DNA of 64,000 bases from a virus (IMGVR_UViG_3300028030_000001:1-64000); one strand, 5' to 3'. Positions 19,858 through 28,656 are shown, numbered from the stretch's first letter. Program-made: numbers and translations. Notes: generated by a model not told the origin, from the letters alone.

Positions 19858-21182
19858 TGGCTGATTTTAGTGATGATTATAGTATAGTAGGAGCTTCGTC
19901 TGATAACTTCAACTGTGACAGTACAGGTGGTTGGGGTACTGGCGGTAATGCTACATCTCTTGCTACGAACTCGGACAGGGTTGAAGGGTCTTATTCGCTG
20001 GAATTGACAGCCTCTAATTCAGGGGATTCCTACTGGTATCATGATATATCGTCAGGATATAGGTTTAAAATAACGGAAAAAGATTTACACTTTTGGTTTA
20101 AATACGTTAAAGGTAAAGGGGCTAATTTTCTTGTCCAAAACAGCACAGCGGTTGTAGTTAGATTGTATTTTGGCGGTACTACTAAATACGCTGATTATAG
20201 ATGTACTTCTGAAGGAGATATAGAGCTTAAATTTGGTTGGCAGCTTTTGTCTTGTTCAGGTACTAATCTACGTGGAGGTTCTGTAGGTGGAGGGCATAAC
20301 GGCGGTTCAGACTACGATTTAGACATATATCGTATAGAACTACATTTGAATTTTGCAAACAAAAACGACACGCCTCTTGCTATGGATTGCTGGTTTGTAG
20401 GAACCAAAATTGTAGTAACTAACGGAACAACATCTTCACCTTGTACGCCTGAAGATATTGTTTCGTATTCTGACACAGATAGATCAGCTTTTCCTTTAGG
20501 GCTTGCTAAACTTAACGGCAAACTTTTCGATCTTAAATCAGGTCTTGATATAGGCAACGGTTCTGACGGGGCAGGAAATGAGGGAGTGTTCAAGATTACG
20601 TCAAGTTTCTTTCTTCTTAACCAGTTAAGTGAAGAGGTAAAGCACCATATAACGGTTAAAAATTATAGCCAGTTTCAGAGTGGTGAGATTGAAACTGGAT
20701 CAGACGATAGTTATTACGTGCGAGGGTGTAAGATTGTTTTACCGGCTTCAAGATACTCGGATTTTGTTGTCCAGAACGGTGGAACTTGTAAACTGTACGC
20801 TACCAAACTTTACAGATTCAGAAATATTTATTTAGGTGCTTTATCTGATACAGGTTCTACGTGTGAAATACATTCAGTAGATTTTGATTCAAATGAATGT
20901 GTGTATTTTAGGGCTAACACACTTAATATGTCTGATGTACATATTCACGACAATCCTGCCAATATCGTAAATAATGCCTGTACATTTTCAGTGACTCCTG
21001 ACAGCGTATCTACTGTAAAAATTTACAGGTGTCCGCACGGAGCATATTTTGATGCTAATGTGTCTGTATCAGACTTAACTATAACCGACACTACTAATTA
21101 TGATATAGGTATAAAAGATACATATACTGTACACATATTGAATAGTGTTTTCAATGCTAATAAACTTTTGAGGTTTACCTAA
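19857..21182 (+). CDS. Putative tail fibre protein, second of the tandem pair
   Basis: 441 residues, TAATG junction with its paralogue upstream. Same two-part layout: an N-terminal jelly-roll-like domain (DNFNCDSTGGWGTGGNATSL) and a C-terminal beta-rung domain. Similarity to the upstream protein is clear in the C-terminal domain but sequence identity by eye is low, so the duplication is old. Likely fibre component. Confidence 0.8.
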   Translation: MADFSDDYSIVGASSDNFNCDSTGGWGTGGNATSLATNSDRVEGSYSLELTASNSGDSYWYHDISSGYRFKITEKDLHFWFKYVKGKGANFLVQNSTAVVVRLYFGGTTKYADYRCTSEGDIELKFGWQLLSCSGTNLRGGSVGGGHNGGSDYDLDIYRIELHLNFANKNDTPLAMDCWFVGTKIVVTNGTTSSPCTPEDIVSYSDTDRSAFPLGLAKLNGKLFDLKSGLDIGNGSDGAGNEGVFKITSSFFLLNQLSEEVKHHITVKNYSQFQSGEIETGSDDSYYVRGCKIVLPASRYSDFVVQNGGTCKLYATKLYRFRNIYLGALSDTGSTCEIHSVDFDSNECVYFRANTLNMSDVHIHDNPANIVNNACTFSVTPDSVSTVKIYRCPHGAYFDANVSVSDLTITDTTNYDIGIKDTYTVHILNSVFNANKLLRFT

Positions 21183-22018
21183 TGAATATAAAAGATGTTA
21201 CTTATGTAGGCTACAAGTCTATGGCTATATTGTGGGGTATCAGCAGTAATTACTGGGATATAGTTAAGGTATTCCGCAAACAAGCTGAGAGTAAACAGTC
21301 TGAATATGCTCCTGGGTCTACCGAAAATGTGCGGTGGGAAAAGATAAAAGATAGGTGGAATGATTTAGCTGTTCGTATTTCGTGGGAAATGAAATACTTA
21401 AACGGAAGTTATGGCGGTTACGGTCTTGGTGTGGAAAAGATGCTTTCACAACTATGGTCATATTTAGGCTATGACCACAAAGACTTACCAGCGTTTAGTT
21501 CATACAAACATTTGCCATTGTTGTTGCCTACAACTTTTAAAGTTGAGCCTCCCAATAATATAAGTAGTATAGAGCAACAACCTATTAGCAAAGAAGATAC
21601 TGAGTTAAGATCGCCAATACGCAACGAAAAAGAGTTTCAAGATCGGTATATCACACTGTTTAATGGTACAGTGTTTCGTATTTATACTAGTATTGGTCTT
21701 GGTATGTGGCTTAATAGTGTACTTGATAGAGACTCAGCAGATGACTATGCGTTAGATTTGTGGGACATAGTATTAGAAGGTTCCAGAAATTTTATGTATT
21801 ATAGTAGGTCTTGTTTGTCAGAATCGGAAGCTAGTAATGTACAGTATTTTGACGGTAAACAAACAGATACGCAAGAAAAAATGAGAATAAGAGCTAAATA
21901 CATAAGAAAACACGAAAATACTTTAACTGTCAATGGTGGAGTATACGCAATCAATAAAAGCAATATACCTGAACAATACATAAACAGTGTAAATACTTTA
22001 GACGATTTAAATGATTAA
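21182..22018 (+). CDS. Protein of unknown function coupled to the ligase-like gene
   Basis: 278 residues, TAATG junction upstream and 8-base overlap downstream. Largely helical with many Trp and Tyr (SSNYWDIVKVF, GMWLNSVLDRD), unlike the beta-rich fibre neighbours. No signal peptide or membrane segment. Its tight coupling to the lipoate-ligase-like gene makes it a candidate partner or substrate, but nothing in the sequence proves this. Confidence 0.75.
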   Translation: MNIKDVTYVGYKSMAILWGISSNYWDIVKVFRKQAESKQSEYAPGSTENVRWEKIKDRWNDLAVRISWEMKYLNGSYGGYGLGVEKMLSQLWSYLGYDHKDLPAFSSYKHLPLLLPTTFKVEPPNNISSIEQQPISKEDTELRSPIRNEKEFQDRYITLFNGTVFRIYTSIGLGMWLNSVLDRDSADDYALDLWDIVLEGSRNFMYYSRSCLSESEASNVQYFDGKQTDTQEKMRIRAKYIRKHENTLTVNGGVYAINKSNIPEQYINSVNTLDDLND

Positions 22019-22784
22019 AGGAAGACCTGTTTTATACACATACTATGAGCCATACATTGCTCCTGAATTTGCTTTAAGCTACATAGATGTTCTTACAGAT
22101 ATTGTGGTGTCAAGTAAGGAGCAGTGTTTTTTGAAGTTTGATACTTTAGCACCTGCTGGCATAATGCTAGGTAAAGGTCAATCAATAAAGTGTCTAAACA
22201 CTGAAAAAATAAGAGAAGATAAAATAAGAGTAACAAGAAGGCAAACTGGAGGTACTGCTATATGGGCTAATCCGTTTGATATAAGTTATACTATATGTGT
22301 GCCTCAGAAATATATAGACACGAAAGACAGAAAACAAAGCGATATTTTTTTGTATTTTACTAGCATATTCGGTAAGGCCATAAACAGGTTAGGCATAAAA
22401 GCTAATCAATCGAATTGGTCAACACACAGTGAACGTAAGTGTCAATTTTGTTTTTGCAGTTTAGATAAAGGGGAATTAACTGTAAACGGTAAAAAGTTAT
22501 GTGGAGGAGCGTTTAAAGCCAACTCTCGTATATATATGCAACAAGGCTATACGCTTATTAACACTAATCAGGCTGATTTGATGAAATATTTTAACTACAC
22601 AGGTAAAGATATTGCTTGCGAAAACCTCAATAATTTACTAAAACAGTCTGTAAAAATAAAAATGTTTGTTGACTGTGTTATAGAAGAGTTCAGCAAGATT
22701 TTTGATGTAACAATTAAACACAGAACAACAGAAGAAACACACTTATCTATGCTTAATATAGATAGGTTCATTGTTCAGGTATAA
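22011..22784 (+). CDS. Lipoate-protein ligase A/octanoyltransferase-like protein
   Basis: 257 residues of the BPL/LplA/LipB catalytic fold. These enzymes join lipoate, octanoate or biotin to a protein lysine. Seen here: VTRRQTGGTAIW at residues 74-85, corresponding to the RRxxGGGxV ligand-loop motif; NPFDISYTICV just after it, as in LplA/LipM; CFCS at 147-150 where LipM-type enzymes carry Cys; and NGKKLCGGAFKAN at 159-171, with K162 at the place of the LplA adenylate-binding lysine (GRKVSGSA). QQGYTLIN corresponds to HGT/SLL. The central HD and GSA residues differ from classical enzymes, so substrate and activity are open. It lies within a fibre gene block, overlapping the preceding gene. Confidence 0.8.
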   Translation: MIKGRPVLYTYYEPYIAPEFALSYIDVLTDIVVSSKEQCFLKFDTLAPAGIMLGKGQSIKCLNTEKIREDKIRVTRRQTGGTAIWANPFDISYTICVPQKYIDTKDRKQSDIFLYFTSIFGKAINRLGIKANQSNWSTHSERKCQFCFCSLDKGELTVNGKKLCGGAFKANSRIYMQQGYTLINTNQADLMKYFNYTGKDIACENLNNLLKQSVKIKMFVDCVIEEFSKIFDVTIKHRTTEETHLSMLNIDRFIVQV

Positions 22785-22786
22785 CG

Positions 22787-23917
22787 ATGTCGAGCATACT
22801 TAACAGACGATGGACATGGAAGGTTAACGTACAGAGTGGCGGTAGTGGTGTAAGTAGTGCCAAGGTTGCTCTGTGGGATGCTGACTCGTCATTTTCCTCA
22901 AGCCTTACAAATTCTTCTGGCGATATAGCTGACCAATCCATTTACGAAGCTATATACACAATAACAGATACAAGCACTATAGCTGAGACACTAAAGACTC
23001 CACATACTGTAGCCTGCCTTAAATACGGCCTGTCACCTGTTACGCTCTCAATCAATTTTATAGCCGCAAGAAAAGACACATTCTATATGTCTACAGATTC
23101 GTTTATAACACAAACGGATCAGACCACGGTTGATGCCTATACCGGAATCAGTATAAGTCACAGCAACAAGACCATAACGTTATCAGAATCACATACGATT
23201 GAGGAACTTTACGATTACTGTCAGAGCGAAGCATACAATAATCCACAGAAAGATTATCCTGACAGCATATTTAAAACAGTTGACGGTATAACATACCAGT
23301 CCTATTACACTATAATACTAACTTCTGGCACATTTAATTGTAGCAATAAAACAATAAACTTTGTTTCTGGTGAAAAGTTAAAATGTCAAGGGGGTATACC
23401 AGATAACATAAGTATAGTAGGCGATGTTGAGTGGGGTACATCTACATCACTAAGTAATTTCACTTTAGACGGAATATTGCAGTTTAATGATCCTGTTACA
23501 TTAGATTTATACAACAGCAGCGTAGACACAGTAACAACTGAATCAGGAGAAACAGTTATTATAAATCTAAGCAAATCAACCATAAACACTAATAACGATC
23601 CTACTAATATAACTATAAACAATTTTGTTGCTTTGGTGTTCAAAGTCACAGATATGGACGGAAATAATGTGCCAAATGCGGCTGTGTATTTGAAAGCCGA
23701 TTCAGGAGGTGCTTTAGCACCTGGCACTCAAATAGTAAAAACAACTACAGACAGTAACGGGGAGCTTACTGTTAACTTTAACTACACATCTGACCAGCCA
23801 GTGATAGGCCACATAAGAAAAGCAACATCAAATCCGTATTACAAAACTTATACATTATCAGGCACAATAACCAGCAGTGGTTACAATGTTTCTGCTAAAA
23901 TGGTAAAGGACGAATAA
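22787..23917 (+). CDS. Putative tail fibre protein with carboxypeptidase-regulatory-like domains
   Basis: 376 residues. The N-terminal ~95 residues (SGVSSAKVALWDADSSF, TNSSGDIADQ) and residues about 280-376 (VFKVTDMDGNNVPNAAVYLK, TTTDSNGELTVNF) are two carboxypeptidase-regulatory-like beta sandwiches. Between them is a short beta-helix-like part. Typical of a surface-exposed fibre or decoration protein. Confidence 0.75.
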   Translation: MSSILNRRWTWKVNVQSGGSGVSSAKVALWDADSSFSSSLTNSSGDIADQSIYEAIYTITDTSTIAETLKTPHTVACLKYGLSPVTLSINFIAARKDTFYMSTDSFITQTDQTTVDAYTGISISHSNKTITLSESHTIEELYDYCQSEAYNNPQKDYPDSIFKTVDGITYQSYYTIILTSGTFNCSNKTINFVSGEKLKCQGGIPDNISIVGDVEWGTSTSLSNFTLDGILQFNDPVTLDLYNSSVDTVTTESGETVIINLSKSTINTNNDPTNITINNFVALVFKVTDMDGNNVPNAAVYLKADSGGALAPGTQIVKTTTDSNGELTVNFNYTSDQPVIGHIRKATSNPYYKTYTLSGTITSSGYNVSAKMVKDE

Positions 23918-24114
23918 TGGACGATATTTCTAAGAAGAATTTTGTTACTATAGATGCTTGGCTCAAAAGAAACAACACCAGTATAAGCGAAGTATTAAGT
24001 AGATTAACAAAACTAGAAATTAAAGTGGCAGAACTTGAAACCGCTAATGCACAGTACAGAGAGCAAATAGCTATACTTAACGGGAGACTGTTTGGTGGAG
24101 GCCCTACAACATAA
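23917..24114 (+). CDS. Small coiled-coil protein
   Basis: 65 residues, ATG sharing a base with the previous TAA. Residues about 20-55 form a clear heptad coil (LSRLTKLEIKVAELETANAQ). The C-terminus ends GGGP. Small coils at this place often trimerise fibres or act as fibre chaperones; this is inference. Confidence 0.7.
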   Translation: MDDISKKNFVTIDAWLKRNNTSISEVLSRLTKLEIKVAELETANAQYREQIAILNGRLFGGGPTT

Positions 24115-25256
24115 TGGCTATAACAGTAGAACCTGGCACATATATAATTCATGTACCTAAAGATGATCTTACCTTGGTTCAATCTGATCCTACAGAAATA
24201 CGTGAGATGGACCTTAACTGGTTCAGAATGCAGTTGCGTGATTGGGAAGATAGTGAGGCAGGTATAGTTGAACCTGTTACGCATAATCACAATACTGAAG
24301 TTGTGTTAGGTGGTATAACCTATGCTAGAGTTATCGAAATATTGCCTCCGTACACTATAACATTCGAAGACGGCCAATATGCGGTTAATCTGGTAGGGGC
24401 AAATAGCAATGTCGGAGACAGAGTAAATGTTAATCAAGTTTCAATTCGTTCCAGTAATTCGGCAGGGCTGATTTTTAGTGATCTGTTAGAGTACGCTTCC
24501 TTTAATGGTTATGTAACTTACGATGAAGTTAATGGTGTTTCTGGTACTTTGATGCCTACAGGTACAGAAAAACAACCTGTAAATAATATGAGAGATGCCA
24601 AACTAATAGCAGAATATAGGGGTTTGTTTAAAGGCTATATAAAAGGTGGTGGGATTACACTTGACGGTACAGAAGATGTAGCATCATTTGAATTTATTGG
24701 TGAAGGCGGAGACAGGACAATAATTACTGTGCTACCAGAAGCTAACGTATCTAATTGTGTGTTTAGAAAAGCTTTCGTTACAGGTACTTTGGATGGAAAA
24801 TCAAAGCTTGTTCAGTGTGCAATAGGCGATCTTTCTTATATTAACGGATATGTGTACGAGTGTTTCTTGGTAGGAGGCACTATTTCGTTAGGTGGTAATA
24901 GGGCTGCGGCGTTTCTTAACTGTTGGTCTGATAACTCTATGCCGGGAACACCTGTTATAGACTTAGGCGGGTCTGGACAGCCTTTGTCTATGCAAAATTT
25001 TGTAGGGGAAATAACTCTTACTAACAAAACAGGCCCCGATTATGTCATGATAACATTAAGTGAAGGTTGTGTGTACGTTGATACAGCTACAATGACTAAT
25101 GGTACGCTTGTTGTGGCCGGTACAGGTCGTGTTATAGACATAGTAACAGGCAAAGATTTAGTTTCTGGTATGTATGGTAATATGGAAGTACAGAATCACG
25201 TAATATCCCTATCAAATATAGCTGGTAGGGTGTGGTCACAAAACGAGGCCCCGTAA
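24114..25256 (+). CDS. Conserved phage tail or fibre structural protein
   Basis: 380 residues. The opening (ITVEPGTYIIHVPKDDLTLV, EIREMDLNWFRMQLRDWEDS, THNHNTEVVLGGITYAR, YTITFEDGQYAVNLVGANSN) matches a widespread phage structural family in which the N-terminus is a virion-attachment part. Beta-rungs and Gly-rich turns follow from about residue 160. Likely a baseplate-attached fibre component. Confidence 0.8.
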   Translation: MAITVEPGTYIIHVPKDDLTLVQSDPTEIREMDLNWFRMQLRDWEDSEAGIVEPVTHNHNTEVVLGGITYARVIEILPPYTITFEDGQYAVNLVGANSNVGDRVNVNQVSIRSSNSAGLIFSDLLEYASFNGYVTYDEVNGVSGTLMPTGTEKQPVNNMRDAKLIAEYRGLFKGYIKGGGITLDGTEDVASFEFIGEGGDRTIITVLPEANVSNCVFRKAFVTGTLDGKSKLVQCAIGDLSYINGYVYECFLVGGTISLGGNRAAAFLNCWSDNSMPGTPVIDLGGSGQPLSMQNFVGEITLTNKTGPDYVMITLSEGCVYVDTATMTNGTLVVAGTGRVIDIVTGKDLVSGMYGNMEVQNHVISLSNIAGRVWSQNEAP

Positions 25257-25528
25257 TGGCTACAGCTTGGGAAATATTAACGTCCAAATCTTCGGCTCCT
25301 TCTGGGAGCACAGCTTGGGAACATCTCAACAGTATAACAGGTTCTGGGGGAGTTTTTATTTTGGCTGACGGTATTGATTTGCTACTAAATAACGATGTTT
25401 CAGTAGTGGATGTGTCTAATGAAGAAAAGTTGTCTGTTATACTGTCAGATAGCGATATTACAGTAACTGAAGATAACAGCAGAATAAGCATTAACAAAGA
25501 CTATGTTGTTGATATTGTTAAGGGGTAA
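25256..25528 (+). CDS. Small tail-region protein, function unknown
   Basis: 90 residues starting at the ATG that shares a base with the previous TAA; a longer reading from 25232 would run into the upstream gene. Opening MATAWEILTSKSSAPSGSTA is typical of small phage tail proteins. No motif assigned. Confidence 0.7.
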   Translation: MATAWEILTSKSSAPSGSTAWEHLNSITGSGGVFILADGIDLLLNNDVSVVDVSNEEKLSVILSDSDITVTEDNSRISINKDYVVDIVKG

Positions 25529-25531
25529 TTT

Positions 25532-25888
25532 ATGGCAGCAGCAGCTTCTTTAACTATAGAATACATGCGTGGGGATAGTTACCCCAAATATTTCACAGTT
25601 ATAGACACTGACACTAAAGAGCCTGTTCCTTTAGATGGATATACTGTGGTTATGACTGTTGACGAAAATCCTGAACCTAAAGACTCGTCTAGTATGGTTT
25701 TTCAGATTGATGGCGTTGTTGTTCCTGACGAAGTTGGTAAATTCTATATACACCCTACAGAAAGCAACAACAATATAGCACCAAACACTTACTATTTCGA
25801 TTTTCAAATAATAAATAGTTCTTTAGGTATAAAAAGGACTATAGCTAAAGGTAAGTACAAAATTTATCAGGACATAAATAAGACTTAA
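25532..25888 (+). CDS. BppU-N-like small structural protein
   Basis: 118 residues. Pattern RGDSYPKYFTVID, VPLDGYTVVMTVDENPEP, GKFYIHPTE, PNTYYFDFQI, RTIAKGKYKIYQD matches the short beta-sandwich family related to the baseplate upper protein N-terminal domain found in many phages. Probable structural role in the tail or baseplate. Confidence 0.75.
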   Translation: MAAAASLTIEYMRGDSYPKYFTVIDTDTKEPVPLDGYTVVMTVDENPEPKDSSSMVFQIDGVVVPDEVGKFYIHPTESNNNIAPNTYYFDFQIINSSLGIKRTIAKGKYKIYQDINKT

Positions 25889-25892
25889 TGGT

Positions 25893-26222
25893 GTGGATAT
25901 ATTATTTGACAATAGTTTGTGGGTTTCTATGATTGAACCTGTTACTATTTGCTCTGCTCTGTCCATAGTAGCTAGTTTAGGCGATAGAAAAGGTTTAAAG
26001 AATAATATGGTGTGGTTTCTTCTATCAAACACCGTTTCCAGTGTTTGTATGGGTGTTTCTATACATATTATTGCGTATAGGTTTGATACTACACTATTTA
26101 ATGAGTATGAGTACGTTATGCTGATTGTGGCTGGTTTAGGCGGCGAACCGTTGCTTAGAAATATACAGAGTTTTCTTAGAAATATTAATGTTGTTGATTT
26201 ATTGAGGTGGTTACGGAAATGA
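25893..26222 (+). CDS. Small membrane protein, holin candidate
   Basis: 109 residues from a GTG at 25893; an in-frame ATG at 25929 is an alternative. Two or three hydrophobic segments (EPVTICSALSIVASLG, VWFLLSNTVSSVCMGVSIHIIAY, YVMLIVAGLGG) and a charged tail ending RWLRK. Size, topology and place between fibre and lysis-like genes fit a holin. No family motif seen, so this is inference. Confidence 0.65.
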   Translation: MDILFDNSLWVSMIEPVTICSALSIVASLGDRKGLKNNMVWFLLSNTVSSVCMGVSIHIIAYRFDTTLFNEYEYVMLIVAGLGGEPLLRNIQSFLRNINVVDLLRWLRK

Positions 26223-26722
26223 GTAATTGCAGCTATCCTTGGCAGATTTCCGCTGTAGCTATGTTTATGATGTTGTTAACAGGTGTTATAGTGGTTTATG
26301 CCCCTGTATGGTTATACTGTGTGTTCATGATGTATATAGGGGCTGAGTATATGACATTGGCTGGAGGGTATCTGTTTTGGCTTAACAGACGTAAAGAGGA
26401 TTATTACGAAGAGACCAGTGTTCTGTATAGTATTGTTATAACTGATACACGTCTTATTCTGATGTGTTCGGTTATAGATATGTACAATTTGCTTGTTATA
26501 CAGCCTGAATTGTGTGTAAATTTTTCTAATTCTGTATTCATTTCCGTACTTATAGATAGACTGTTGTTGAGTGCCTTGGTTATACACGCTATACACGCTA
26601 TTCTTATGTATGAGCGTTTGTCCGGTGTAGAGTTCGGTCTGTACATGCCTTTGTGTAAGGCTATAAAGAAAATAATGACTCGTATAAGAGGTATTAAATA
26701 TGAAGATTGCCATACTGGATGA
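26219..26722 (+). CDS. Multi-pass membrane protein, function unknown
   Basis: 167 residues from the ATG at 26219 (ATGA overlap). Four hydrophobic segments, including VAMFMMLLTGVIVVYAPVWL and LLLSALVIHAIHAIL, with a basic C-terminus. Follows a smaller membrane protein and overlaps the receiver-domain gene by 23 bases. Could work in lysis or superinfection control; no direct evidence. Confidence 0.7.
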   Translation: MSNCSYPWQISAVAMFMMLLTGVIVVYAPVWLYCVFMMYIGAEYMTLAGGYLFWLNRRKEDYYEETSVLYSIVITDTRLILMCSVIDMYNLLVIQPELCVNFSNSVFISVLIDRLLLSALVIHAIHAILMYERLSGVEFGLYMPLCKAIKKIMTRIRGIKYEDCHTG

Positions 26723-27224
26723 TGTTAAAGGTGTAAGAGATAGTATAAAAACTTATTTATTGCATCATACATTCAAAAAGAGTGAGGATATAAGAGTAGA
26801 TACTATATGTAGCTATTTCGATATAGAATCAAGTCAGCTTCTTGACTACGATCTTTTGATTATTGATGAAGCTATGGAAAAGGTGAATGGGAGCGAAATA
26901 GTGTCTCATTTATGGCACATGGTAGATAGAGACTATGACAAACTTCCGTGTATTGTATTTGTTACAGGTTTCTATAGAGGTGTGCTTGATGAAAGACTGC
27001 GTAAAACAGGTTTTGACAGAAATAAATTGAGGTATGATGTGCTTCAAAAACCGTTTAAGTTTATTGATCTTAAAAAGGTCATATATGAAATATGTCCTGA
27101 ATATGTGGCTTTTTATGCGGATGACGAACCTCTTACAGTTAAAGAGTGTGTCAAGAGCTTTATAGAAAACGTACTATTCGGGATATTGCCAATACCTACC
27201 AATTTAGGAGGAGTAGCACCATGA
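26700..27224 (+). CDS. Stand-alone CheY-like receiver domain protein
   Basis: 174 residues. Receiver domains accept a phosphoryl group on an aspartate from a histidine kinase. All key positions are visible: the acidic pocket D7-D8 (IAILDD), the phosphoacceptor D56 (DLLIIDEAM), T89 (IVFVTGF) and K117 (LQKPF). The length of the first ~130 residues fits one complete domain. The final ~45 residues are not an obvious DNA-binding output domain. The gene overlaps its membrane-protein neighbour upstream and the secreted-protein gene downstream. Probably competes with or rewires host phosphorelay signalling; the function is inferred. Confidence 0.85.
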   Translation: MKIAILDDVKGVRDSIKTYLLHHTFKKSEDIRVDTICSYFDIESSQLLDYDLLIIDEAMEKVNGSEIVSHLWHMVDRDYDKLPCIVFVTGFYRGVLDERLRKTGFDRNKLRYDVLQKPFKFIDLKKVIYEICPEYVAFYADDEPLTVKECVKSFIENVLFGILPIPTNLGGVAP

Positions 27225-27634
27225 GAAAGTTTATGTTCTTTATTCTGTTTATGTTCCTTGCAATACCTTGTTTCGGTGAACTGCTCACTGATTGTCCCGT
27301 AGACGGTAAGAGTCTTACTATCATTTATGACGGTGACTCTTACGAATCAGACGTAATAGACTGCTCTGAATCTTTTTATGGTCCAGGTTCGTGTAATATC
27401 GAATTAAGGTGGTGGAGGCATATCACAGGCAACACATACGAGATTGTCTACACGTCTTTTTACTGTAGTGAATCAAAAATAGCTATAGATTCGCTCGGAT
27501 GCTTTTATTCTGACGGTACGGTGATATGCCCTCTTACACGATCATCTGATATGATGACGTTTACGGTTGATGGTGTGGTTTATAAATATTCAAAAGATAT
27601 TCCTATGCTTCCTGTCACTGTAAGTAATCCATGA
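27221..27634 (+). CDS. Secreted Cys-containing protein with signal peptide
   Basis: 137 residues from the ATG at 27221, with AGGAGGAG upstream; a longer in-frame reading starting at 27146 lies inside the previous gene. Residues 1-20 form a signal peptide (MRKFMFFILFMFLAIPCFG, cleavage near G/E). The mature part holds several cysteines (TDCPVDG, VIDCSES, GSCNIEL, FYCSES, LGCF, VICPL), suggesting periplasmic disulfides. Function unknown. Confidence 0.75.
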   Translation: MRKFMFFILFMFLAIPCFGELLTDCPVDGKSLTIIYDGDSYESDVIDCSESFYGPGSCNIELRWWRHITGNTYEIVYTSFYCSESKIAIDSLGCFYSDGTVICPLTRSSDMMTFTVDGVVYKYSKDIPMLPVTVSNP

Positions 27635-27819
27635 ATCACACTGTACCCGAAAAACAGTTAGCATACGCTATACCTATCCATTACTTTCCTGTCACTGTAA
27701 CAAAAACACGAGTTAAGTTACGTTGCCCCTACTGTGATGAGATAATGACTGTTGATGTACCTGATAAGTACCCGTCACCGTTCAAGTGCAGTAATTGTAA
27801 CAAGGATTTGGTTTTATGA
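27631..27819 (+). CDS. Small zinc-ribbon protein
   Basis: 62 residues, ATGA overlap. CPYC at residues 32-35 and CSNC at 53-56 form a four-Cys zinc ribbon. No other domain. Function unknown. Confidence 0.75.
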   Translation: MNHTVPEKQLAYAIPIHYFPVTVTKTRVKLRCPYCDEIMTVDVPDKYPSPFKCSNCNKDLVL

Positions 27820-28025
27820 ACGATTTGGTTAGAGATTTAGTGTATAATTCTCCGTGCTATCAAGTACATCACAATATGTTGAACTGTGCCCAGATACTTG
27901 GATTTTTATGTGACAGGATAGAGTCAGGCAAATTTGCGTGTGACGGTAAAGACAAAAATATGTTAATTCGTTGTAAAGATTTACTTGAACAAGCAGTAAA
28001 TAGTTGTCCGGAGGTTTGTAAATGA
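27816..28025 (+). CDS. Small Cys-containing protein, function unknown
   Basis: 69 residues, ATGA overlap with the previous gene. Helical, with cysteines near C14, C24, C32 and a C-terminal C..C pair (SCPEVCK). No recognised fold. Confidence 0.7.
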   Translation: MNDLVRDLVYNSPCYQVHHNMLNCAQILGFLCDRIESGKFACDGKDKNMLIRCKDLLEQAVNSCPEVCK

Positions 28026-28150
28026 AACGTAAAGTAGAAGTACGAGGCCAGAAACACTACAGAACTTCTATAGGTAATTCTTCTCACTCACGTCCGCTCA
28101 ACAAACATAAGCGGCGTATGTTCAAGAAATATAAAGGCCAAGGAAGATGA
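28022..28150 (+). CDS. Very small basic protein (42 residues)
   Basis: ATG overlaps the previous TGA and its own TGA overlaps the next ATG, so it fills an otherwise empty gap in a strictly coupled operon. GGAGG lies 6 bases upstream. The product is highly basic (MKRKVEVRGQKHYRT, HKRRMFKKYKGQGR), suggesting nucleic-acid or membrane binding. Confidence 0.65.
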   Translation: MKRKVEVRGQKHYRTSIGNSSHSRPLNKHKRRMFKKYKGQGR

Positions 28151-28656
28151 GTTCATTCACTCGCCCACTCAAAACCGAAGTCTTATCTAAATCGAGACGG
28201 ATTTTACAACCGTTCCGATTCTGGTTAGGTAGAAAATACTGTACACCTTATGTTACAGTTCCGTATGGACTTGTGTTTGATGGGGCGTCTATACCTAAGT
28301 TTTTGTGGCCTGTAGTCGGTCATCCTTACGATTCTGATTTTGTTCAGGCAGCGGCAGTACATGACTACCTGTATCAGAACCTGGGTCGGGTTACGATTCC
28401 TATAGGGTTCTGTGACTATACGCCTACTATACTTTATGTAGGCATGTTCAAGACTAAGAAGCTGGTAGCTAACTGGCATATATCAGGATCGAAGCTTGTC
28501 ATACAGTACACTCGAAAAGGTTGCGATATGATTCTTTACCTTGGGTGTAAAGTGCTTCCATGCAGTAACTGGAAAGCTAATATAATATACGAGGGTGTCA
28601 GGTTAGGTGGCTGGCACGCTTGGAATAAATACAAAAGGAAGGTAAAAAATGACTAA
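28147..28656 (+). CDS. DUF1353 family protein
   Basis: 169 residues. The segment YVTVPYGLVFDGASIPKFLWPVVG, then AAAVHDYLYQN, is the signature of DUF1353 (residues about 38-80), a phage family often located near lysis genes. The C-terminal Trp/Tyr-rich part is less typical. Biochemical role of the family is not established. Overlaps both neighbours by 4-8 bases. Confidence 0.8.
   Translation: MSSFTRPLKTEVLSKSRRILQPFRFWLGRKYCTPYVTVPYGLVFDGASIPKFLWPVVGHPYDSDFVQAAAVHDYLYQNLGRVTIPIGFCDYTPTILYVGMFKTKKLVANWHISGSKLVIQYTRKGCDMILYLGCKVLPCSNWKANIIYEGVRLGGWHAWNKYKRKVKND

Noticed and set aside
13289-25256. Diversity-generating retroelement acting on fibre genes
   Set aside because: No reverse transcriptase and no template/variable repeat pair was seen in the window.
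26312-26713. Long - strand frame opposite the membrane-protein gene
   Set aside because: It mirrors the + strand codons, has no ribosome site, and lies in a tightly coupled + strand operon.
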